Source of the DNA: Halichondria panicea
Lineage: Eukaryota > Porifera > Demospongiae > Suberitida > Halichondriidae
Assembly: GCF_963675165.1 (NCBI RefSeq)
Contig: NC_087390.1
Span: 3,672,001 to 3,736,000 of the forward strand
Direction: 5' to 3'
Length of the DNA stretch: 64,000 bases
The translations under genes were made by a program, and so were the position numbers. The notes under the pieces were generated by a model that worked only from the letters and a program-made list of their open reading frames with translations, had not been told where the DNA came from and did no database searches. Shown here piece after piece: positions 23,101 to 33,575 of this stretch (within the stretch, counting starts at the first letter, position 1; each line of letters begins with the position of its first letter).

Positions 23101-26100
23101 GCCACTGCAAGAATGTCACGCTCCTACAAGAATGCAAACGTCACAAATACTTATGTGCCACCGCCCACGCGCTAACTATTACTGCACAAAATATTATCGG
23201 CCTCGAGTACATCACTGCACGGCGGTCTGTTCTCGAGGCTGAATCAATATCACTGACTCATTACACATTTGTTCTAATTGCATTCCAACGGGGCAATTCT
23301 CAACACGGCAGCTTGCCAGTCCCCAGAGCCCATGCAGAGTGAATGGCAGTGGTTTCTAGTCTAGAGTGTAGTCTGACTACATAGTTATTCGAAATTCTGC
23401 CGTGTGCTTGCAGAAGGATATGAGGCAATTTTACTTGGTTGAGGAAAGTATACTGTATAGCGGGGTAATTTTTGTGGGCAAGCTGACCTCCACGAAGTTT
23501 TAACGTAGGCGTGGCTTACCGGAATGTAGGAATGCAGTGCAGGCAACGAGACTAAACAAAATTTTTACTCACGAAAACCACCGTTTCTTGAGTTGAACGA
23601 ATTTTTTACCCCGCGGAACTTACCCGCTATACGGTGTACAGGAGCTGCTTTAAGAGACATTCTAACTGCTAGGCTGGCATAGAGAAGAGAGCTGATCTAT
23701 AGAGCAACAGTGTTGTTTTTTCTGGCTGGTTGCAATGAGTGGAGGGCCTATAGGGAGGGGCTGACTAATTAAGCAGAGAGGGGGAGTGGCTCTGTACCGT
23801 TGCTTGAAGGGAGGCGCTGGCTGCTTATATTCTGTTCAGGCTAGACAAGGCTTTGAGTGCCCTGGTGTGGACAAGCTAGTTGTCTAATTCTTGTGTAGCT
23901 ATCAATACATGGCCCGGCCTATAAGTTCGGGAGCACATTGTACATAGCTAGCTGTGGTAGTTGTGCAAACTTATACATGTAGGCTGAGATGCATAGCAAC
24001 CAATCAGCCAATCAGATGGGACATAATTGTATATCAGTAATGCACAATGCCTCGGGGTTTATGACAGTAAACCACACTTATCCCTCGGGCTACACCCTCG
24101 TGATCAGGAGGTTTACTGTCATAAACCATAATAATAATTTATCATTAACTGATACTTACCGTATAGCTGGTATATTTCGAGGGTATAAATGTTCGCGGTT
24201 TTCGCGGATTGAGCCTCTACCGCGAAAATTTATACCCACGAAAATTTATAACTTTATTGAATAGTAGGTGTGTTCAGTATTATTGACCACACCTATCGAC
24301 AAAAGAGGTGCCTCACTGGTATAGGCTAAGCCTGGATTCGAGGCTAACGGTGTGGAGGTACAGCTGCATGTTGATGTGCGCATGCGCCAAAAGGCTGGAA
24401 ACTCAGACCACGAAAATAAAATCCGCGAAATCGTTTGTAATGGTCCATCCGCGAAAATTTATACCCTCGAAATATACCCGCTATACGGTATTACTACGTC
24501 GCTTATTTTATCAACTAAGTAGATCTAGTACATGTATAAATAAACATCTAGTGCAAAAACCTGCAAAAACCTAAAAAAGCAAACATTTTTACATTAATTT
24601 TCGGTAAATATCTCTGTCATTAGTCAATTTGAGTATTGATGCAAAAGAGGCAGAACATGCGTCTATAGTTATAGCTTAGATTCTTTGAACCGCTGTCCTC
24701 AAGAAAAGGTTTTCGAAATTACCAGGTGTGCAATAATCAGTTGCTTAATTAATTACAATTAATATTGCCTGTTTTCTTTTAAAATTTAACATAATTTCTC
24801 TCGCATACATTTTAGTATTTGTGTTCATGCACATGCAATAGGTAGAGCGTTTCAATTGGATGGAAGCTATTCAACCTGGATGTGTTTCTACATATATCAC
24901 TGCTGGTCAGCAACAAGAGATTGGCCAAGATTCATCTGGCGGAGTGGATTCTTCCAGATATGAACAAGTTGACCTTTCTGAGTCAGTAAAATGTAGTACT
25001 ACTACGGCTGAGTGTGCTCAAACTAAAGATGGTGAAAGAGAAACCACTTACCAACAACCTTCTAGTGACTACCTAGACCAGAACCTCGAAGATAATTCCA
25101 GCATAGAGAATTCGAACAGCATTGAAATTGATGCCGCTCTCTATGAGGACATTCCTTTGTATGATATTGAGCGCAGCACTTATTACTTTACAACACCACA
25201 ACCTGGTAGTCCACCTCTTCTGGCTCAACCAGACACTCGAGTTCCTCTTCCACCACAACAATGCATCAGTGTTCTTGCACCACCACCACTTCCAGCTCAA
25301 CGTAGCACTCAACATAGCACTCAAGTTCCGATTCCTGGCTGTCACGTTTTTCCGACATCGGTTCAGCGTAACATTCATTCGCCATCTCTTTCACCTAAAC
25401 CGGGCTCTAGAGTTCCTCCTCCATTTGTACTGCCTTTTGTTACATCACCACCAGTACTATCTGAAGAGAATCCCTCTTCTACTTTGGAACCAGGTCAGTT
25501 TGGTGCTGACCAATTACAAAGTCTCGCTAACATGTATGACACACTTGGAAAATTTTTGGGAAGGAGTGCAAGCACACCTGTGAATCTAGCTTCATCGTCA
25601 TCCTTCCGGCCACAAAACGTACCTGATTCCAATGAAAATCCACCACTACTTTCTGGGTATGAAAACATTTACGATGAAGTTGAACAAAGTGGTGCAACTA
25701 AATTACTTCAGAATACTTCAGAACAGCCAAAGCCCCCCGTTCCAAAGCCCCGTAAATCTAAATTGAAAGTATCACAAACCCCTCATCATTTAGAAGCTGC
25801 CGCACAAGGTAAACCATATGAATACCCCTGTTAGTAATCCTACTACGATCGATGTATGGCGTACATGCATGCAATACTTCCTCTCACATTTATAATTTGT
25901 TCTGCAGATTCTGAACATCCCGAACAATACGAGGAAATGAAAATGTGAGTGAAACAATAATTTTATATTATACATAAATTTAATAATGCAGAGTGAGGTA
26001 AAATTGTTTTTTCATAGCCACAGTGATTGTATACGTAGCTAATGGTTCTGTTTAGTTAGCACTACCATCTCCACTGAGATACAAATGCAGTCTTCCAGCA

Positions 26101-29100
26101 GACTCTACTGTTTATCAGTCAAATAATTGTTATAGTCTGTCACCCAAGCATTATACATGCAAGATTGATACAACATTGATAACTAGGTTGATGGTGGATT
26201 CAGATGATGCAGATTCTGACGACCCTGAGTATGAGCCTAGACCAGAATGGGCAAAAGGTGAGCTCGTATCCGATCAATATACTGTATTAACGGGAAAACT
26301 TAATATAGCAAATAAATTATAAGCTGTTTGAACGAATTGACTAATTTAGACCCTGTCAATGACGTTCTGTCTGCTTTTACAAGCTATAATAAAATTATTG
26401 TTTGAAAAAGGGCGTACGTATTTTGAATTGACTACCAGTATATTGAAAGCCTGCATGTGCCAAATAATAATTATAGGCCGTCTTTTTTACAACTTGAATA
26501 TTCACGGATTTCGTTAGCAATCCTACACGAAAATATATACGGTAATAGCACTATGAAATAGTTTTAAATTAATGATTTCATTGAGTTGCATGAGTAATTC
26601 AGAACATGCCCATTCACATGGCAGTAAGGCAGTAAATTTATAGTTCAATCAAGAGGTCATAAGTCAATCAATGTAGACTGGTATTATTTCACTGAAATAG
26701 TAGCCTGGAAAGAATCAAGACAGTCGTCAGATCAAGCATGAGAAACGAACGCTTATCCTCATCTGCACTTGCACTTCTACAATCTACATTTACGCAGAGA
26801 CGTTGCATTGCTAGATGCCATCTACTAACAGCTTCTATAGGCTTCTAGCCACGTTCTCTTGGGTTTTGATTTGTGGATTTGTAAACTAAAGCTTCTTTCT
26901 CGAGTTATGCATGGCTAGTTTGACTCACAGTGAAGGCTGTTGCAGTCTCTTCAGAATATTTCATAGCATCATCTGTTTGCATATATGAGTTTAGCCATGC
27001 ACTAAAGCGCTAGCTGTTTGTTAGCTACAAGAGTCAGAAAAAGAGCTGCAAAGCTAGCTTCATGCATGTGATCAATCATCACGCTATCCGATAGACTTCT
27101 GTTCCCATTAAACTCCTCTTATAATGAAAGCACCGCAGGTGCTGATGCCTCGATGGAGGTGCCAAAGCTACATAACATAAAACTACTAATAGCTAGCTTT
27201 TATACACACATTGATTATAATTAATTATCATGATGATATAATTTGCTGCATGCCAAATATAAATCTAGTTGGTAATGATCAACCATGATTGTTGTTAAAA
27301 ACGATCGATGCCAAAAGTTCAAGTCTAAAATTAATGGCTGCAAGTCAGCAGAGCCTTGCAGCTCTCTGCTCACTCTTGCAGCTACCAATATAGCTAGCGT
27401 TCTAGTGCAGAGCTAACTACTAGGTAGAGTAGTAACACTCGGTGAACAAGTTTTGCTACGGACTCTTCTGAAAAGGCTGCAATGGCATTCCAAGTAAGCA
27501 AAACTAGGCATAACTCGAGAACAAAGCATTATTTTGCAAATCCACGAATTAAAATCCAAGTAAACATGACTAGAAGCCTATAGAAACTCTTACTTACACT
27601 TGATTCATCCTTGAGCAGCTGTAGCGGTCTACACACACACAGACACACACACAAACACACCACCGTATACCTCGCTTGCGCATGCGCACCGAGGCATAAT
27701 AATTATGGCTGTGTGCATGGTTCATATAATAACATACAAAGCAAACTAATTACCTCTGATCTTCTATAACACTCTTCCTGTGAGTCAGCCCTGTTTCTTA
27801 GTGTTTCTTATATATGTGTTTTATGTGTGCATTTATTCTAAGCAAAAGCAAAATATGGTGAGCTAGAGGCATTAGCACAGCGCAGCTTGTACGACTCGTT
27901 ATAGATATAGTTTCTGCCTCCTGGAGAAATTGTTACACTCAGTAAGTTGTGGTAACAATTATAATGGTGGGCGTGTTTTTAGATTTTCACAGAAAGAGAC
28001 CCATGAAACATGGTTATTGGATATTGCGTGGGTGTGTTATCGACAAATGCAAAAATAAGTTAGATTAGAGCACAGCTTGCACGACTCGTTATAGATATAG
28101 TTTCTGTCTCCTGGAGAAATTGTTACACTCAGTAAGTTGTGGTAAAAGCCTTATAACGGTGGGCGTGTTTTTAGATTTTCACATGCAGAAAGATACCCAT
28201 GAAACATGTAATTAAGTTGGCTTGGCCAAAGTGTGCATCTGATTTAAAATTAGCGAACCAACTTAGGCTCTTTTATGCCCATGCAGCAACCACAACATTG
28301 TTGCAAGAAGATGAGTCTCTTCAAGTATTGCAGCAAAAACAACTGTTCATTCCTAGGTCAAAAATCCAAAACTTGATAGAGATTGGTAAAGGTTAGTTTG
28401 TATGTATGTAACTTTTATACTCTGTTTTCTTATAATAAGCCCTACGTATACCATCTAGGTACAAAGGAGGTACGACATCCGTGAGTCTTGAGCCCCACAT
28501 TCCTTATTATATCCAGGTAAAAGTTCAATAGAACATCAAACGAAGTGATACTCATGGCATCTAGGCATCCCTCCTGAAGATTCTGAGGGGTTGATTAAGC
28601 TAATAGCTATAACCTATAGCTAGATCAAACTGTGCACGAATCAGACTCTTGGAAGCTATACCCAGTGCTTGTGTTTGGCAGGTAACACGCAATTAAACTT
28701 TGACCTGGATAAAATAAGGAATGCATGTGGGCCTCAAACACTTCCCAACTCGCGAATGTCGTACCTCCTCCTCTGATCTAGATATAGTTATAATGCTGAT
28801 CACATGATCTTCTCCAGCCAATCGGCTTATCTAAAATAGCAATAAAATTCTACGAAACATTAATGGATGCTGGGGAAGTTAATTGGCACCTATGGAGACT
28901 ACCATAGTAGCCTATAGCCTCTCAGTCTCAGTTCCTCGGTACTTTCCAAGCCAGATGTAATAATATACCCAGGTACTTTAACATGTCAAGCTGTACAAAT
29001 AGTATATAGGCTGTACGCAAGGCTAGAGATCACGTGACAGCATTTACTATTAGAACACACCTAGCCAAAATTACGTGTTTTAATATGGTGCACTAGATTG

Positions 29101-32100
29101 GCACACAGCTTAATTTTGGCTTGGTGTGTTCTAAATAATACTTCATCCACTGCGCAACAATTCTGATAACAGGTCACTATGGTAAAGTGTACAAAGCCGA
29201 GTACACAAGAGGAACTGGTCAAAATCTGATTGTGGCTGTGAAGACAATCAAGAAGTACACAGATCAAAAGGCTCATGATGATTTTCTGAAAGAAATGGGG
29301 ATCATGTCACAATTTGTCCACCCAAATATCATCAAGCTGTATGGTATTGTGCAACAAGGTATACAGTTCATTTAGTCTAGAGAGTAGATTACCACAAATG
29401 TGTGAGTAGTTGTACTTAAATGTAAATATCTTTTGATTGGAGTATTTCTAAGAAATGGTGTTGATACCCGTGTGTAGATGAATGACTGAACTACAACATA
29501 TCCAAAAATGTTTCCATGGAAACATAAGGTGGTGGGTTTGTGGTGATTAATAGAACAACAGCAAATTGTTATAGTGGGTAATCGGTTAGAGTAATAAAAC
29601 AGTAATCTTGTACAGCTAAGGTCCTAGACTTCATCACATAATTGTTCAATGGTTTAAGTATCCTGGCCATCCCTTTATGGGTGTTACAAATGTTCACAGT
29701 GTTTATAATTCATGATTTACTGGTTTTCAGGTACACTTTTGGTTAGAGTAATAACTTTTGAAAAATTAATAGCTTAGCTTTCAAATAACTGTAGTAAGTT
29801 TACAGATAAATGGGCTACATTTTGATACCAAGAACATTCTATATGCTTATTCCATTGCTGAGATAACACTGAAAAGCTACATAATTTACTATTTTCTACT
29901 GTTTTGATGACATCGTAGCTGCAAACCACAAACCAATGATGCTTTAATCAACCACAAACGTAATTAAAAGTGGGCGTACAGTTATTGTACGCCCACTTAT
30001 GTGGTTAATTTGAGTGTCATCGATTTGTGGTTAGCAGCTTGTGATGTCATCAAAACAGTAGAAAATAGTAGAATATGTAGTTTTTCAGTGATATCTCAAC
30101 AATGGAATAAGCATAGAGGATGTTCTTGGTATCAAAATGTAGCCCATTTATTTGTAAACTTACCAGAGAACTTTTAAAGCTAAGCTATAAAATTTTCAGA
30201 AGATATTACTCAAACCAAAAGTGTACCTAAAAACCGGTAAATCATGAATTATAGACACTGTGAGCATATGTAAGACCCATAAAGGAATGGTCAGGATACC
30301 TAAACCATTAAACTATTGTGTGATAAAAGTCTAAGACCTTAGCTGTTTAAGGTTAGTGTTTTATTACTCTAACCGATTACCCACTATAACAATTTGCTGT
30401 TGTTCTATTAATCACCACAAACCCACCATCTTATGTTTCCATGGAAACATTTTTGGATATGTTGTAGTTCAGTCATTCATCTACACACGGGTATCAACAC
30501 CATTTCTTAGAAATGCTCCAATCAAAAGATATTTACATTTAAGTACAACTACTCACACATTTGTGGTAATCTACTCTCTAGACTAAATGAACTGTATAAT
30601 GATAGGGGTTATATATAATTATTGATAGTTGATATAGTTATGAATAGTGGATAGTCCGCATCCTAGCTGTTAATACAGTTGCTTTTCGGAGTTCCTAAAA
30701 ATGATGATTATATCTGTTAAGCTGATTTGCCTACCAAAATCAATGTTATGTATATTCGCAATACGTTTTAAGACAGCAACTGACGATGATGGATCACACG
30801 TTCTTTGTGCACAGATTCCCCTTGGATCATTTTAGAGTATCTAGAAAATGGTGACCTGAAGAGTTTTCTGAAGGTAATACTCGCAGTAATTATACATACA
30901 ATGTATATATACAGTATTTTGCATGCATAGCCGTTAAACACGGTATAATATAATGGCCAGGTCTCTGGTTGGTGGATACAATTGAAAATTTTGAGCGTTT
31001 ATATATCAAGAGACCAAGTGTTGCAATAAGCCTGAGGGAGTAGCCCTAAGGATTCTCGTGTTTTATATACCACAACGACCCTTACCAAAATATAATGCCT
31101 CGAGGCTACATGACCGTGTAGTAAAGCAATAATATAATAGAACATGAAAGGGACTATATGACTTTTATTACACCGTTGTCAGTGGCCTAGCCAAGATTTT
31201 GGGAAGGGGGTCTGCATGGGGATCCTCCCTCAGAGAAATTTTTCTGTGGCATGCTCTGAGATTGATTCTATAATTATAAGCAATGTTGCATGATAATCGC
31301 ACAAAAACTATGATTGCATGTAGTAAGCGAGTAAACTATTTAAATGCAAAGTTTGTCAAAGTATTATAATTATTATAATGGCCTGCATGGGGCTCGACAT
31401 TTGGTTTTAAAGCTAGTGCATTTATGGTAACATCCTAGTACGCTAGACAAGTATTGCACTTGTCAATGTAGATGATCTTGTGTACACAATTTTTATTGCC
31501 AGAAAAACCCCAACTGTCCTGTGTCAACACTGGTGAAGTACATGCTAGATGTAGCGACTGGAATGGACTACATCGCAAAGATTGGTTTAGTACACAGGGT
31601 AAGCGTCATTTATAGAGTGCATGTGACAGCATTATTATTTTGATTCAGCTTAATTGTGCTGTTGTCTATATAATAATTAAAGATAATATAGGCTAGAGTT
31701 TAATGTATAATATAATTATTTCTAGTATTAAACATTATAATTATTCATGACATTCTGTACAGGACATCGCTGCAAGGAACATCATTGTCGGATCGAATGA
31801 GACATGTAAAATTTCAGATTTTGGCCTTCTTAGAGAAATTCCGAAGGATGATTCCATTTATGTGTCAAAACAGCTAGGACCTGTGCCAGTTCGATGGATG
31901 GCTCCAGAGAGTTTGCTTCGTAGAGAATTTTCTACAGCCACAGATGTGTGGAGTTACGGTGTGTTGCTGTGGGAGCTAATTCACCCATCGGAAGTGCCGT
32001 ACGCAAAGGTTGTCACTAATCTTGAATGTGCAGTAAGCGTGACAACAGGGTTGAGATTAGTTGTTCCTTGTGAGTATCCTGATGAAGTCAAAAGAATCAT

Positions 32101-32188
32101 GAGATCATGCTGGCAAAAAGAGGCTGCTAAGCGACCAAGTTTTTTACTTATCTCCACTGTTCTTCAACATCTTGTAACATTCCAATAG
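17104..32188 (+). CDS. Dual-kinase PH protein, paralogue B (complete): TKL-like kinase + PH + Tyr/Pro-rich linker + tyrosine kinase
   Basis: Exons: 17104-17984, 18079-18289, 19803-19937, 20075-20251, 24842-25808, 25908-25944, 26018-26028, 26060-26257, 28076-28131, 28175-28391, 29173-29358, 30815-30873, 31503-31598, 31763-32188; 3657 nt, 1218 residues. Kinase 1 (about 25-298) has GKGAFGKV at 33-40, Lys53, Glu77, HRD 154-156, Asn161 and DLG 175-177, and looks active and TKL/Ser-Thr-like. PH domain about 365-480. Linker about 480-880 with YEQV, YEDI, YENIYDEV and PPVPKPRK. Tyrosine kinase about 958-1218: GKGHYGKV, Lys987, Glu1004, HRD 1076-1078, Asn1083, DFG 1096-1098, an activation-loop Tyr (SIYVSK) and WMAPES. 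No signal peptide or membrane span, so probably cytoplasmic and recruited by its PH domain. A second copy of the 56-nt exon exists at 27886-27941. The 4.6-kb intron 4 is full of repeats. Confidence 0.9.
18430..18690 (+). repeat. Diverged family-E body fragment
   Basis: Contains the family-E body words (ACAGCTTCTATAG, TTCTCGAGTTATGGCTA, GTTAGCTACAA..GCCAGAAAAGAGCTGCA) without its terminal sequences. Similar fragments lie at about 7370-7600 and 26825-27085. It is in intron 2 of paralogue B. Confidence 0.55.
20621..20836. mobile_element. Inverted-repeat element in intron 4 of paralogue B
   Basis: The left arm (GGGTTTCAAGCTAATGTCAG then GATTTGTCTT) pairs with the right arm (AAGACAAATCTTGACATCAG then CTTGAAACCCGG). 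The same AGGATTTGTCTT..TTGCAGC words occur within 62917-63149, so the two may be related. Non-coding. Confidence 0.55.
23451..23638. mobile_element. Palindromic MITE of the CCGTATAGC family
   Basis: Left end TACTGTATAGCGGGGTAATT is mirrored at the right by CTTACCCGCTATACGGTGTA. The interior pairs GTGGGCAAGC-like and GCCTAC-like words only imperfectly. About 188 bp, non-coding, in intron 4 of paralogue B. Confidence 0.6.
24157..24490. mobile_element. Palindromic MITE of the CCGTATAGC family
   Basis: Left end TACCGTATAGCTGGTATATT followed by TCGAGGGTATAAA; right end TATACCCTCGAAATATACCC followed by GCTATACGGTA. Also contains a second internal pair of CGCGAAAATTTATACCC words. About 334 bp, in intron 4 of paralogue B. 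Confidence 0.65.
27126..27695 (-). mobile_element. Family-E MITE copy 2 (reverse), with empty site in paralogue A
   Basis: Reads GAAAGCACCGCAGGTGCTGA at its left and ends GCGCATGCGCACCGAGGC at its right, the reverse of copy 1, with a short CA tract. It is flanked by ATAAT on both sides. Paralogue A has the same site uninterrupted near 7662-7675 (CTCTTATAATAATTATG). Removing the element plus one ATAAT restores that sequence, which defines element ends and a 5-bp duplication. It inserted into B after the two 3' halves last shared sequence. Confidence 0.85.
27880..28074 (+). repeat. Duplicated exon block in paralogue B (extra copy of the 56-nt exon)
   Basis: The 56-nt exon used at 28076-28131 has a near-identical upstream copy at 27886-27941. 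The copy has its own AG acceptor and GTAAGT donor, followed by a broken copy of the start of the next exon (27985-28020) whose frame soon reaches a stop. Paralogue A has only one copy (7842-7897). Because 56 is not a multiple of three, including both exons would shift the frame; at most one can be used per transcript. Confidence 0.75.
29364..30594. mobile_element. 1.23-kb full-length foldback element with TA target duplication
   Basis: Starts CAGTTCATTTAGTCTAGAGA and ends TCTCTAGACTAAATGAACTG. The two halves (about 610 bp each) pair almost throughout around a centre near 29983 (GTGGGCGTACA, then GTTAT, then TGTACGCCCAC). It is flanked by TA on both sides. The empty site is in paralogue A at about 9131-9145 (AAGGTATATAATGATAGG), reproduced exactly by deleting the element and one TA. 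CAGT ends with a TA duplication point to the Tc1/mariner superfamily. Non-coding, within an intron of the tyrosine-kinase domain of B, only a few bases after the 5' splice site (29359). Confidence 0.9.
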
Positions 32189-32607
32189 GCTTGTTAGCTG
32201 AAAAGAACCCAGCATTACTGCATATAGATCTATACATGTACTGTATAGTAGAATCTTAATTGACTGTCAATTATCATATACCCAGGACATTATGCATGAC
32301 TGACTGTACAGTCTAGCTAGCTAGCTATATAAGTCTGTTCATCTAAATATCTAATTATTGTGTTAATACCATAAATTTGACTTTGCTATAACATTTGACT
32401 TTGTTAATTGTGTGTACAAATTCTGCTTTATCATCCCTCATCGATTATTCCATATGACGGTGGTGGTATAGCTTCGATCAATCTATACAAGATATCGCTT
32501 AATACGACCACTGATCGTGAGACTAATCTGTTCATCGATGATCTTCACAGGAGGCGGTTTTGGAACTTTCAGCTGGATCAGCATGCTTGTGGTGTGGGTA
32601 CAATTAT

Positions 32608-33199
32608 GCCTCGGTGCGCATGCGCAAGCGAGGTATACGGTAGTGTGTCTGTGTGTCTGTGTGTGTAGACCGCTACAGCTGCTCAAGGATGAATCAAGTG
32701 CAAGTAAGAGTTTCTATAGGCTTCTAGTCATGTTTACTTGGATTTTAATTCGTGGATTTGCAAAATAATGCTTTGTTCTCGAGTTATGCCTAGTTTTGCT
32801 TACTTGGAATGCTATTGCAGCCTTTTCAGAAGAATCCGTAGCAAAACTTGTTCACCGAGTGTTACTACTCTACTTAGTAGTTAGCTCTGCATTAGAACGC
32901 TAGCTATTGGTAGCTGCAAGAGTGAGCAGAGAGCTGCAAGGCTCTGCTGACTTGCAGCCATAATTTTAGACTTGAACTTTTGGCATCGATCGTTTACAAC
33001 AATCATGATTGATCATTACCCACTATTCGGTTGATTGCATCATAGATTGAAGAGTTTCAATCTATGATTGCATGCAGCAAAATTAAAGATGTTCATCATG
33101 ATAATTATAATCAAAGTGTGTATAAAAGCTAGCTATTAGTAGTTTTATGTTATGTAGCTTTGGTACCTCCACCGAGGCATCAGCACCCGCGGTGCTTTC
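32608..33199 (+). mobile_element. Family-E MITE copy 3, 3' flank of paralogue B
   Basis: Starts GCCTCGGTGCGCATGCGCAA, ends GCACCCGCGGTGCTTTC, flanked by ATTAT on both sides. Body as in copy 1, with a reduced TG tract and an internal hairpin (CATAGATTGAA, then GAG, then TTTCAATCTATG) near 33040-33070. The corresponding flank of paralogue A (about 11119-11165) lacks it. Confidence 0.8.
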
Positions 33200-33575
33200 A
33201 TTATTATAGTTTTGACAATATTATTAAGTGTGCACTGATTTCTGATTGAGGCACTTTCTTATACAGATCCAAAACATGAAAAATCATTATCGTGTAGAGA
33301 TATGGATCATAATTATAGTTTTGACAATTAAGTGTACTCTGATTTAATTCTGATTGAGGCACTTTAATTGCATGATCCATGCAATAAAAACAATTTACTC
33401 ATGTACATTAGGTGTATAGACTAAACATGCATGCAAAATCATTATACATGTGTCAGCGTGTACAAACAATTTTCTCCTATACATGTATAGCTTCAATTTA
33501 TACACAAAAATATATTGGTGAAAATGAGAGTAGGTCGATCTTAAATAATTTGTTGTATAATTATAAAATTAATTC
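33200..33575. other. Intergenic between paralogue B and PYM1
   Basis: AT-rich, with a diverged direct repeat of about 70 bp (GATTTCTGATTGAGGCACTT near 33237 and a variant near 33340). It probably includes the PYM1 3' untranslated region. I see no gene. Confidence 0.5.

Larger units (their letters stand above)
20252..24841 (+). other. Long intron 4 of paralogue B, repeat-filled
   Basis: A 4.6-kb intron against 1.6 kb in A. It includes an inverted repeat with GGGTTTCAAGCTAATGTCAG and its complement (20621-20836), a two-unit tandem (ATCGAGGCTAGTTTTGTGTG, about 22268-22323), a hAT 3' end (about 22990-23106), two CCGTATAGC-type palindromes (23451-23638 and 24157-24490) and a short inverted repeat GGTTTATGACAGTAAACC (24055-24128). 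The open frames inside show no domain, and I call no nested gene. Confidence 0.6.

Noticed and set aside
27601-27705. Centromere- or telomere-like satellite
   Set aside because: The CA-rich tract is the short microsatellite of a single MITE copy, not a long array.
30356-30586. Open frame at 30356-30586
   Set aside because: It lies entirely in one arm of the 29364-30594 palindrome and has no domain.
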